This document shows, one piece after another, positions 7,046 to 13,142 of a stretch of DNA of 35,098 nucleotides. The notes beneath the pieces are model-generated. The model made no database searches, was not told where the DNA came from, and was given only the letters and a program-made list of their open reading frames with translations. Numbering within the stretch: position 1 is the first letter of the stretch; every line of letters begins with the position of its first letter. Where the stretch lies: the NCBI GenBank assembly GCA_025997455.1, contig BNUP01000008.1:1-35098 (forward strand), given 5' to 3'. The translations under genes were made by a program, and so were the position numbers. The DNA comes from Fibrobacterales bacterium (lineage in GTDB: Bacteria > Fibrobacterota > Fibrobacteria > Fibrobacterales > Fibrobacteraceae).

Positions 7046-8023
7046 TTAAATCAAGAAGTCTTTGCAGTTATCAAAGCCTTCTAATATCAGCGGGTCGAAC
7101 TGAGTTCCTTTGCCTTCGAAAATTATTTCAAAGGCTTTTTCTTTTGACATTCCTTTGCGATAAATGCGGTCGCTGACAAGAGCATCATACACATCAACAA
7201 CTGACATAAGCCGTGCCCAAAACGGAATTTGTTCGCCTTTTGCACCGTTTGGGTAGCCTTTGCCGTCGTAGCGTTCGTGGTGAGAAAGTGCAATGTCATA
7301 AGCGTATTTTAAGTAAGAATGAGACGGGAATCTTTTTTGCATTTTTTGTATCAGTTCAGAGCCGCGTTTAGGATGAGACATCATCTCGGTTCGTTCTTCA
7401 TCGCTCAACGGTCCCGGTTTTAATAAAATTGAATCGTGAATGGCGATTTTCCCGATATCGTGAAGAGGGGCTGCCATTACAATCAGGTCTAATTGCTCGC
7501 GTTTCAAATCACCGCTCATAACAAATTCTTCGCCGAGTATCGACATAAATAATCCGGTGCGAACCACATGTCCTCCGGTATTTTCATCCCGACTTTCCAC
7601 AGTGCTCGCCAAAACTTCGCTCATCCCTTCTTGCAACCGTTTCATTTCGCCTTTGGTCGCCTGCAACCACCGAACCGAATCTTGCGCTCGCTTTAGCAAC
7701 TCCGCATTTTCTCCCAATTTTTGAAATCTCAAAAGCGTTAATTCTTCACTGCAAGACAGCGGGAAAAATTCCGATGCTCCCTTTCTCCGAGATAAAGTGT
7801 CCTTTTCTTCGCTGTATTCTTCGGAAAAAAACGCTATAAGCGCATTCTTTTTTACTTCGGAAGGAATTTTTTCCAAAGTATCAAAATTATCAATTGCAAT
7901 TATTCGAAAATTTGCAAAAGTATCTTCTAAACCCTTTCCCACAAAGGTATAATAACCCGCGAGAGCGTTTTTGAACTTCTCCCATTTCTCCGGATTTTCC
8001 GATATTAGTGCAATGTCTTCCAC
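7046..8023 (-). CDS. HD-GYP domain phosphodiesterase with degenerate receiver-like N-terminus
   Basis: A 325-residue protein. The C-terminal two thirds is an HD-GYP domain, which normally hydrolyses cyclic di-GMP. HDIGK gives the metal-binding HD pair, HHERYDGKGYPNG carries the HHE and GYP motifs, and the domain ends in the conserved DVYDALVSDRIYRKG region. The first ~130 residues (ALISENPEKWEKFKNALAGY) look like a receiver-type fold without a clear phospho-acceptor cluster. The open frame continues upstream to 8368, but that part is translated repeat element. GTG at 8023 is chosen because a TATATT box ends 8 nt before it. The promoter is supplied by the right end of that repeat. With the EAL/HDOD and GGDEF-like genes nearby it suggests a local cyclic-di-GMP group. 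Confidence 0.85.
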   Translation of the reverse strand: MEDIALISENPEKWEKFKNALAGYYTFVGKGLEDTFANFRIIAIDNFDTLEKIPSEVKKNALIAFFSEEYSEEKDTLSRRKGASEFFPLSCSEELTLLRFQKLGENAELLKRAQDSVRWLQATKGEMKRLQEGMSEVLASTVESRDENTGGHVVRTGLFMSILGEEFVMSGDLKREQLDLIVMAAPLHDIGKIAIHDSILLKPGPLSDEERTEMMSHPKRGSELIQKMQKRFPSHSYLKYAYDIALSHHERYDGKGYPNGAKGEQIPFWARLMSVVDVYDALVSDRIYRKGMSKEKAFEIIFEGKGTQFDPLILEGFDNCKDFLI

Positions 8024-8030
8024 TAAGGGT

Positions 8031-8310
8031 AAATATAGTAACCTCAGAAGAACTCCCTCAAACTTTATCTCATAGAACAAGGAGTTCTTCTGAGACGACG
8101 GCAATAAGTATAGCCGCCCAATTAAAAAGGAGTTGTGATAATCTGTATAAGCAATGGCGGACAATAAGCATATCTGCCCTATTAAAAAGAAATTGAGATA
8201 ATCTGTATATACAATGGCAGAAAACCCCTTAAATTTGCATAAAAATACAGTTCGCCCGTGTCGCTTAGTAGGCTCTGACGACCTCTTAACGAGTTCTTCA
8301 GAGCCTACTA
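8031..8310 (-). repeat. Two-hairpin modular element, long form with two 60-bp units (copy 1)
   Basis: Read on the minus strand. Hairpin A (8266-8310) pairs TAGTAGGCTCTGA with TCAGAGCCTACTA. The core AGCGACACGGGCGAAC follows. Two tandem 60-bp units lie at 8162-8221 and 8102-8161. Then comes CCGTCGTCTC and hairpin B (8043-8094), which pairs CTCAGAAGAACTCC with GGAGTTCTTCTGAG. The ends TATAGTAGGCTCTGAAGAAC and the reverse complement of the right end form imperfect terminal inverted repeats. It separates mrp from the HD-GYP gene in their shared direction. The 371-nt gap 8024-8394 holds this element, a palindromic repeat at 8334 and nothing else recognisable. Confidence 0.85.
8032..8037 (-). promoter_or_regulatory. 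-10 box TATATT at the element's right end, driving the HD-GYP gene
   Basis: Minus strand reads TTACTATATTTACCCTTAGTG in two overlapping parts: TATATT, then 8 nt, then the GTG start. It suggests a leaderless transcript from a promoter carried by the repeat. Confidence 0.5.
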
Positions 8311-8333
8311 TATATTTTTTTATGCGGCTTGTC

Positions 8334-8353
8334 ATTCCTGTGCAGACGGGAAT
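8334..8353. repeat. dRS3-like palindromic repeat
   Basis: ATTCCTGTGCAGACGGGAAT, followed by GA, is a variant of the ATTCCC-N8-GGGAAT palindrome found at several other sites in this window. It lies just after the mrp stop. Confidence 0.65.
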
Positions 8354-8394
8354 GATAGGGAAGGGCACGAGTATGACAAATACAATGATGACAA

Positions 8395-9456
8395 CTAACC
8401 TTCGGGTAATGCAACAATTGTATCGATAATTTTGTTGAACTCTGCGGAAGATTTGGAATTTGGGCAGGAGAGCACTGCGGGTAAGCCGTTTTCTGCGCCT
8501 TGCATTGTGGAGGTTTCAATGGGAATTTGACCTAAAAGCGGAATTTTCAAGGTTTCTGCGAGTTTTTTACCGCCGCTTTGACCGAAAATATAGTGCTCTT
8601 TTTCGCATTTATCGCATATAAAATAACTCATATTCTCAATTAAACCGAGAACGGGAACTTTGGTTTCTGCAAAAAGCGAGTGACCTTTTATACAGTCGGC
8701 GAGTGCTACATTTTGCGGAGTGCTCACCAAAATTGCACCGCTTAATTCGCAACCCTGAATTATTGAAAGTTGAATATCTCCCGTTCCCGGAGGGAAATCT
8801 ATAAAGAGATAGTCGAGTGAATCCCAATGAACGAAGTTCAAGAGATTTTTTATCATTGCGGAGGCTCTCGGTCCGCGCCAAACTATAGCCTGCTCCGGCG
8901 GGAACAACATCGCGGCAGATGCGACTTTTACTCCGTGTGATATTATTGGATTTAAGGTTTTATCGGAGTTAATTTCGGGTGATTCCGTTATGCCGAACAT
9001 TAAACCCATACTCGGACCGTAAAGATCGGCATCTAAAACTCCGACAGATTTTCCGTTTAAGGCAGCCGCCATTGCCAAGTTGGCAGTTATGGTTGATTTT
9101 CCAACTCCGCCTTTTCCGCTTGCAATCGCTATAATTTTTTTGACATTTTTTAACAAAGAAGGCAATTGTTTTTCTTCCTTTGCACTAGCGGTTTCACCAG
9201 ATGAAAAAGATAATTTTATATCTGTTTTTGCAACTCCTATATCACTTAAAATCTGTTTGCATTTTATTATAAACTCATCCTTCACGGGGCAGGTCGGAGT
9301 GGTTAATACCAAATCAAAAGCAACCGATATTTCGCTCTCATAATTTTTAATTTTCAAATTTTGCACAAAGCCGAGTTCTGTAATGCCCCTGTTAAAGTCC
9401 GGGTCTATCACCAAATTTAAGGCGTTTAATATGTCAGATTCTGTTAACAATCGCAT
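8395..9456 (-). CDS. mrp: Mrp/ApbC-type P-loop ATPase, iron-sulfur cluster carrier
   Basis: A 353-residue Mrp/NBP35 protein. Residues 1-85 are the MIP18/DUF59 domain (TPTCPVKDEF). A deviant Walker A follows (GKGGVGKST, 114-122), with LDADLYGPSMGLMFG and the FIDFPPGTGD loop. ICDKCEKEHYIFG holds the CxxC that binds a bridging Fe-S cluster in the dimer. It acts in the cytoplasm in Fe-S protein maturation. Length is normal. The start at 9456 (MRLLTESDIL) is chosen because upstream codons are repeat sequence; AGAGG 3-4 nt upstream is only a weak ribosome site. Confidence 0.9.
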   Translation of the reverse strand: MRLLTESDILNALNLVIDPDFNRGITELGFVQNLKIKNYESEISVAFDLVLTTPTCPVKDEFIIKCKQILSDIGVAKTDIKLSFSSGETASAKEEKQLPSLLKNVKKIIAIASGKGGVGKSTITANLAMAAALNGKSVGVLDADLYGPSMGLMFGITESPEINSDKTLNPIISHGVKVASAAMLFPPEQAIVWRGPRASAMIKNLLNFVHWDSLDYLFIDFPPGTGDIQLSIIQGCELSGAILVSTPQNVALADCIKGHSLFAETKVPVLGLIENMSYFICDKCEKEHYIFGQSGGKKLAETLKIPLLGQIPIETSTMQGAENGLPAVLSCPNSKSSAEFNKIIDTIVALPEG

Positions 9457-9459
9457 ACG

Positions 9460-9627
9460 CCCTCTGCGTTGCAAGTTGGGGTGTAGGGTGTGGGGTGTAA
9501 TATCCCACACCCTAACCTGCAATACTGAAAGCCAAGAGTTTGGCTTTCGGAGAGAGAGTGCTTTAGCACTCGTAAGTTAGAGTATTGAGTGAAAATTGTA
9601 AACGCGGTGTGTGCCGAACGCCCCATA
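9460..9627. repeat. Intergenic mosaic with G-rich tract and two perfect hairpins
   Basis: GGGGTGTAGGGTGTGGGGTG at about 9479-9498 runs into CCCACACCCTA, making a larger inverted repeat. Hairpins GAAAGCCAA/TTGGCTTTC (about 9527-9549) and GAGTGC/GCACTC (about 9557-9572) follow. They lie downstream of the EAL/HDOD stop only in the sense that the region separates it from mrp; no T-run supports intrinsic termination. Confidence 0.55.
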
Positions 9628-10869
9628 TTATAAATTCTCATTGTTTTCAAAACTGAAATTGTAACTTTCCAAAACGCATTCCTCAAACGACTCTTCCGCT
9701 ATACCCAAATCATCGATAATCTCGGTTATCTTCTCTTGGTTTCCGTTTTCCGTTGCTATTGCCAAATCCATAAAACGGCTGAGCGTTCCTGTGCCTTCTA
9801 AAAGTGCCTCTTCAATTTCCTTATCTAAAGGAATTTGCTGCAACACTTCCGCTAACGGAATTTTATAGAGTGCGTCTAAATGCGAGAGCAAGCCCATAAG
9901 ATACGCTTTTTCGATTTTCAATTTTTCCCAATGCAATCGGTGTGAAAGTTCCTCAAAGAATTTGGCTCTCTGCACGGAGTTAATCAGCAACGGAGAGTCT
10001 TTGATTTCGCCATCGTTATTGGCATACACGAGTATCAAAAGCCAACGGCGCATATTCGCAAGTCCGAGCATTGTAATTGCGTGTCTCACACTTTTAATTT
10101 CGTTCCGAGTTGCAAAAAATGCAGAGTTTAAGTATTTCAATAACAGGGCGGTAAGGTCGGGCAAATTCTTAAAAGAGTCTTCCAACTTATCGAAGTCCAT
10201 ATCTTTATTTATTGAGTCGAGTACTTGAAAAACACCTACACCGGAGGCTCCGATTTTTGCCGCGCTCATCATTTCCGGTTTTGCGAAAAAATAACCTTGA
10301 AAAAAATCCATTCCAGCATCATAACACATTTTGAATTCCTGCTCGGTTTCAACTTTTTCGGCGAGCACCAAAATGCTAAGCGAGTGCAGTTTTTCCACAA
10401 CGCCTTTCACTTCGTTTAAGTTCGTGAAGGGCAGGTCTATTTTCACAAAATTTACATATTCCAAAATCGGTTTTATTCGCTCAAAGTTGGCATCTGTGGG
10501 TATAAAATCATCTACCGCTATTTTGAAACCTTTGTTGTTAAGGGTCTGTATGTTTTGAGTTAAATTCGCATCTATATTGGCGTTTTCGATTATCTCCAAG
10601 ACGAATATATTTTTATCGAGCAAACTCAAGATGTCGTGCGAAAGCATCTCGTATCCGCAGTTGAGGAATGCAAATTTGCTGCCTACCAAATTTTGAATGC
10701 CTATGCTGTTGAGTGCGTTGTCTAATACTTTTGCAGTTGTGCTTGTGTCGTTGGTTATTGTGCCGCTGGTTAAATCGCCCGCTTTTTTTCTGAAAAGCAG
10801 TTCATAAGCGACGAGTTTCCTGTCTCTGCTCAGTATAGGCTGCCTTGCTATAAAAATTTTCTCTCCCAT
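9628..10869 (-). CDS. EAL/HDOD two-domain signalling protein (YuxH-like)
   Basis: A 413-residue protein with an N-terminal EAL-type domain and a C-terminal HDOD domain. It begins EKIFIARQPILSRDRKLVAY with ELLFR in place of a full EAL motif. IAVDDF, FVKIDLPF and the terminal QGYFFAKP are recognisable, but key catalytic residues appear degenerate, so it probably senses or scaffolds instead of hydrolysing cyclic di-GMP. The HDOD part includes LTALLLKYLNSAFFATRNEI and HAITMLGLANMRRWLLILVY. The start at 10869 follows a -10 box by 7 nt. Divergent from the GGDEF-like gene at 11006, with mirrored promoters. Confidence 0.87.
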   Translation of the reverse strand: MGEKIFIARQPILSRDRKLVAYELLFRKKAGDLTSGTITNDTSTTAKVLDNALNSIGIQNLVGSKFAFLNCGYEMLSHDILSLLDKNIFVLEIIENANIDANLTQNIQTLNNKGFKIAVDDFIPTDANFERIKPILEYVNFVKIDLPFTNLNEVKGVVEKLHSLSILVLAEKVETEQEFKMCYDAGMDFFQGYFFAKPEMMSAAKIGASGVGVFQVLDSINKDMDFDKLEDSFKNLPDLTALLLKYLNSAFFATRNEIKSVRHAITMLGLANMRRWLLILVYANNDGEIKDSPLLINSVQRAKFFEELSHRLHWEKLKIEKAYLMGLLSHLDALYKIPLAEVLQQIPLDKEIEEALLEGTGTLSRFMDLAIATENGNQEKITEIIDDLGIAEESFEECVLESYNFSFENNENL

Positions 10870-10876
10870 TAGGGGG

Positions 10877-10905
10877 AAGGTAGAAAATTGCACGCGGCGG
10901 TGCAA
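10877..10905 (-). promoter_or_regulatory. Sigma70-type promoter of the EAL/HDOD gene
   Basis: -35 TTGCAC (10900-10905), exactly 17 nt spacer, -10 TACCTT (10877-10882), then 7 nt to the ATG. The spacer includes the palindrome GCACCGCCGCGTGC. Confidence 0.6.
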
Positions 10906-10990
10906 GAGTGGAAAGTTTTTGCACTGCCGAGTTTCCATACCCCACACCCCACACCCTACACCCCATACCCCTGCACCGCAGAGGAATTTT
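10906..10990. repeat. C-rich CCACACCC repeat between divergent promoters
   Basis: TGCACTGCCGAGTTTCC is followed by a CCCCACACCCCACACCCTAC tract (about 10939-10972) and TGCACCGCAGAGG. This is the plus-strand orientation of the same mosaic, ending 3 nt before the plus-strand -10 box. Confidence 0.7.
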
Positions 10991-10992
10991 TC

Positions 10993-10998
10993 TACATT
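10993..10998 (+). promoter_or_regulatory. -10 box TACATT of the GGDEF-like gene
   Basis: TTTTTCTACATTTCCTCGAATG is read in parts: TACATT, then 7 nt, then ATG at 11006. No Shine-Dalgarno. Confidence 0.55.
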
Positions 10999-11005
10999 TC
11001 CTCGA

Positions 11006-11449
11006 ATGTTGCCGACTGAAGTATATCACTTGTTAAAGAAGTTCAAAAAAAGAACTTTCATATACGATTGGGAATATTTTTCTCGAAGAATACACGAGGA
11101 ACTTTTTCGGTCGGTGGCGGAGAACACGCCGCTCCTTTACATTGAAATCCCGTTTGCCGTAGTTGAACATCACTTGACAGACCTTGAGGCACGGGGTAAT
11201 TTTTGGAAAGTTTTTTTTGAATACATTGAAAGGCAAAAAAGAATCTGCGATATTTGCGGAGTTTTGAGCGGCGATGTCGGGATAGCAATTGTATTTTTAG
11301 ATATTTTGCCGAATTGCGATATAGAGATGCAAAACGGTTTTAATAGAATGTGCAACAGCATTTATTCTAAATCGTTCATAGACATAAGGAAATGGGACGA
11401 GATTACCGGAGTTATTTATCCGCCAAATGAGTTTTTTAAGGAAAAGTAA
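11006..11449 (+). CDS. Hypothetical protein, degenerate GGDEF-like
   Basis: A 147-residue soluble protein. Its pattern follows a GGDEF domain without the catalytic residues. RTFIYDWEYFSRRIHEELFR resembles the N-terminal helix, and RICDICGVLSGDVGIAIVFL sits where the R-x-GGDEF-a-hairpin would be, with LSGDV in place of GGDEF. It is therefore unlikely to make cyclic di-GMP but may bind a partner or nucleotide. Its neighbours are an EAL/HDOD protein (divergent) and an HD-GYP protein. The open frame upstream of 11006 is repeat sequence, so ATG 11006, 7 nt after a -10 box, is taken as the start. Its 3' end overlaps the convergent glycosyltransferase by 34 nt. The GGDEF link is an eye-alignment only. 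Confidence 0.65.
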   Translation: MLPTEVYHLLKKFKKRTFIYDWEYFSRRIHEELFRSVAENTPLLYIEIPFAVVEHHLTDLEARGNFWKVFFEYIERQKRICDICGVLSGDVGIAIVFLDILPNCDIEMQNGFNRMCNSIYSKSFIDIRKWDEITGVIYPPNEFFKEK

Positions 11450-12318
11450 CCTATCACCGCTTTTATCTGCGTATCGTTGCGATTATTTACCACATTTTCA
11501 ACGGTTAAACCGCTGAGTTCATCGGCAATATTTATGTATTTCAATTTTCGATAACCATTTTTCACAAGAGAAAATTCCGTGCCGTTCGCTTTTGCACAAG
11601 CCCAAAACCAAATATCATCGCCCTTTGGACTTAATAACAAAAACACCTCCTCGTTTGTGCCTTCTTTGCCAAGCGAGTTCGGAGGGTAAAGCACCCCGCC
11701 AACTCCCGTTAAAAATAATCGTTCGGGATGCAGCGTTTTTTTAACAGCGTGTTTCCAATCGGAATATGGGGCAATTTCTGTTGAGGAGATTTTTCCTACT
11801 ATCTCGTGAGCACGGTGAATTTGAATTTTTTTTGGGTCGTTCGCATAAGCACCTGCGAGTTGTTTTAACCAATTTTTCGGATAATACAAATCATCATCGG
11901 CGGTGATAATAACGCAGTTTGGGAAGGCTCTCAATGCAGGAACTAATTTTGTGTAAGAACCTATATCTTTGCAAAAATTAAATTCCACGCCGCCTTTTTC
12001 AAGGACTTTCAATTTTGACGGAATGTTATTTGCGTTCCATTTTGTTTCATCTAACCACACTATAATTTTATCGGGTTTGCGGCTTTGATTTAACAGCGTC
12101 CAAAGCGTGTAGGGCAGTGTTCCGGCAACTCTGTTTTTATGACTTGTGAGGGAAACTATAAAGACCTCTTTGTCTCCGTTCAGTTGCGGAATTGAACCTT
12201 TTTTTATGTGATAATCTATATATAGTTTTTGCGGCAGAGTCAGGATATTGAGCAAAGTTAAGGCTTTGAGAATCAGCGGGTATTTATTGGATAGAACTCT
12301 TATGAATTTTTTTATCAT
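11416..12318 (-). CDS. Glycosyltransferase, GT-A-like
   Basis: A 300-residue protein with a GT-A-type metal-binding motif (VIITADDDLYYPKNWLKQLA). An upstream nucleotide-sugar half carries VFIVSLTSHKNRVAGTLPYT and PDKIIVWLDETKW. GVGGVLYPPNSL and DDIWFWACAKANG form the acceptor region. It resembles small cytoplasmic glycosyltransferases of surface-polysaccharide clusters. Donor and acceptor are not readable. The first ~35 residues are basic and hydrophobic and may anchor it at the membrane. It starts 5 nt after the LysM lipoprotein stop, so the two form an operon transcribed from 12906. Confidence 0.75.
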   Translation of the reverse strand: MIKKFIRVLSNKYPLILKALTLLNILTLPQKLYIDYHIKKGSIPQLNGDKEVFIVSLTSHKNRVAGTLPYTLWTLLNQSRKPDKIIVWLDETKWNANNIPSKLKVLEKGGVEFNFCKDIGSYTKLVPALRAFPNCVIITADDDLYYPKNWLKQLAGAYANDPKKIQIHRAHEIVGKISSTEIAPYSDWKHAVKKTLHPERLFLTGVGGVLYPPNSLGKEGTNEEVFLLLSPKGDDIWFWACAKANGTEFSLVKNGYRKLKYINIADELSGLTVENVVNNRNDTQIKAVIGYFSLKNSFGG

Positions 12319-12323
12319 AAAGG

Positions 12324-12899
12324 TTATAATTTTGGCAGGAGAATGTTTTCGCCTTCCGTGAGTGCAGAAAAATTTACTTGCGGGTTGAGTGTTTTCAGTT
12401 GATTTTCCACGAGGAATTTTGGAATTTTTGCGGCTTGTGCACCGTAAGTTCGCGTTAGAAGGTTGGTTAAACTTTCTCCTTCTTTTGCTTTTACAATTTT
12501 TCCGTTTGAACCGTTCGGCTCTTCGGCGAGTTTTCCGAGAGTTTCAATAAAGTTTTCGAGAAAAGAAATTTCATTTTCGGTTTGTTTTTTTTGCTTAGTT
12601 TCACTTTTTTTATCATCGTTGTTTGTTCCCATATTGGAGTGCGAGGGCGAACTATTGCGAGATTCAGACGGGCGTAGCGATTTCGGTATTTCAAAATCAT
12701 TGTTCATAGTCATTTCGACTTTCTGTTTTTGTTGTTGTCTTAAAGGTTCCGCATTAAAAAACTTGTCTAATGTATCTAAAAATAAACTGTCGGGAAATTC
12801 CTTTAACGCGTATTTTTTTCCGACTTCCATACGAAATTCCTCTCTCTCATAACTGCACGAGAGCAAAAAGAATAACAAAGCAAGTATAAAAAAAGGCAT
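12324..12899 (-). CDS. LysM-like lipoprotein
   Basis: A 191-residue protein. It opens with a lipoprotein signal peptide (PFFILALLFFLLSC, lipobox LLSC, Cys 15), so it is probably an outer-membrane or periplasmic lipoprotein. The middle is low-complexity, polar and Gln/Lys/Ser-rich. The C-terminal ~55 residues (IVKAKEGESLTNLLTRTYGA ... ALTEGENILLPKL) match the LysM pattern for binding peptidoglycan glycan chains. It is co-transcribed with the glycosyltransferase. The start at 12899 follows a -10 box by 6 nt. Confidence 0.78.
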   Translation of the reverse strand: MPFFILALLFFLLSCSYEREEFRMEVGKKYALKEFPDSLFLDTLDKFFNAEPLRQQQKQKVEMTMNNDFEIPKSLRPSESRNSSPSHSNMGTNNDDKKSETKQKKQTENEISFLENFIETLGKLAEEPNGSNGKIVKAKEGESLTNLLTRTYGAQAAKIPKFLVENQLKTLNPQVNFSALTEGENILLPKL

Positions 12900-12905
12900 T
12901 GGAGG

Positions 12906-12911
12906 AAGGTA
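12906..12911 (-). promoter_or_regulatory. -10 box TACCTT of the LysM lipoprotein gene
   Basis: TTTTCTACCTTCCTCCAATG on the minus strand: hexamer, 6 nt, ATG. No Shine-Dalgarno. Confidence 0.6.
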
Positions 12912-12918
12912 GAAAATG

Positions 12919-13127
12919 GTGGGGTGTGGGGTGTGGGGTGTGGGGTGTGGGAACTCGGCGGTGCAGAAGTTGAAAGAGTAGAGAGTAGAGAGTAGAGAGT
13001 GGAGAATAATAACTTTACACTTTACACTTTACACTTTCAACTTTACACTTTCAACCCCTGCACTGCCAAGTTCTCCACACCCCACACCCTACACGCCACA
13101 CCCTATACCCCTGCACTGCAAAGTTTC
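12919..13127. repeat. Inverted pair of promoter-proximal repeat mosaics, with a G-quadruplex-type tract
   Basis: At 12919-12951 four GGGG runs are separated by TGT, followed by GGG. AACTCGGCGGTGCAG and AGAGTAGAG microrepeats follow. From about 13013 the other arm has (TTTACACTT)n, CCCTGCACTGCCAAGTTC and a CCCACACCCTACACG tract (about 13077-13114), ending at the pgi promoter. Each arm sits the same way round relative to the gene it precedes. Confidence 0.75.
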
Positions 13128-13133
13128 TACATT
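13128..13133 (+). promoter_or_regulatory. -10 box TACATT of pgi
   Basis: TTTCTACATTACCCTTCC then TATG: the hexamer ends 9 nt before the ATG at 13143. No Shine-Dalgarno. Confidence 0.55.
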
Positions 13134-13142
13134 ACCCTTCCT

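Noticed and set aside
8102..8221. CRISPR-like tandem repeat
   Set aside because: The 60-bp units abut without spacers, have only two copies and a hairpin form; no cas genes.
9527..9573. Intrinsic terminator pair
   Set aside because: Stems are perfect but no T-run follows on either strand, so listed only as hairpins in the mosaic.
12960..13065. Origin-like iterons (TTTACACTT)n and AGAGTAGAG repeats
   Set aside because: They are simple-sequence units also seen in several other gaps; no DnaA-box cluster or replication gene nearby.
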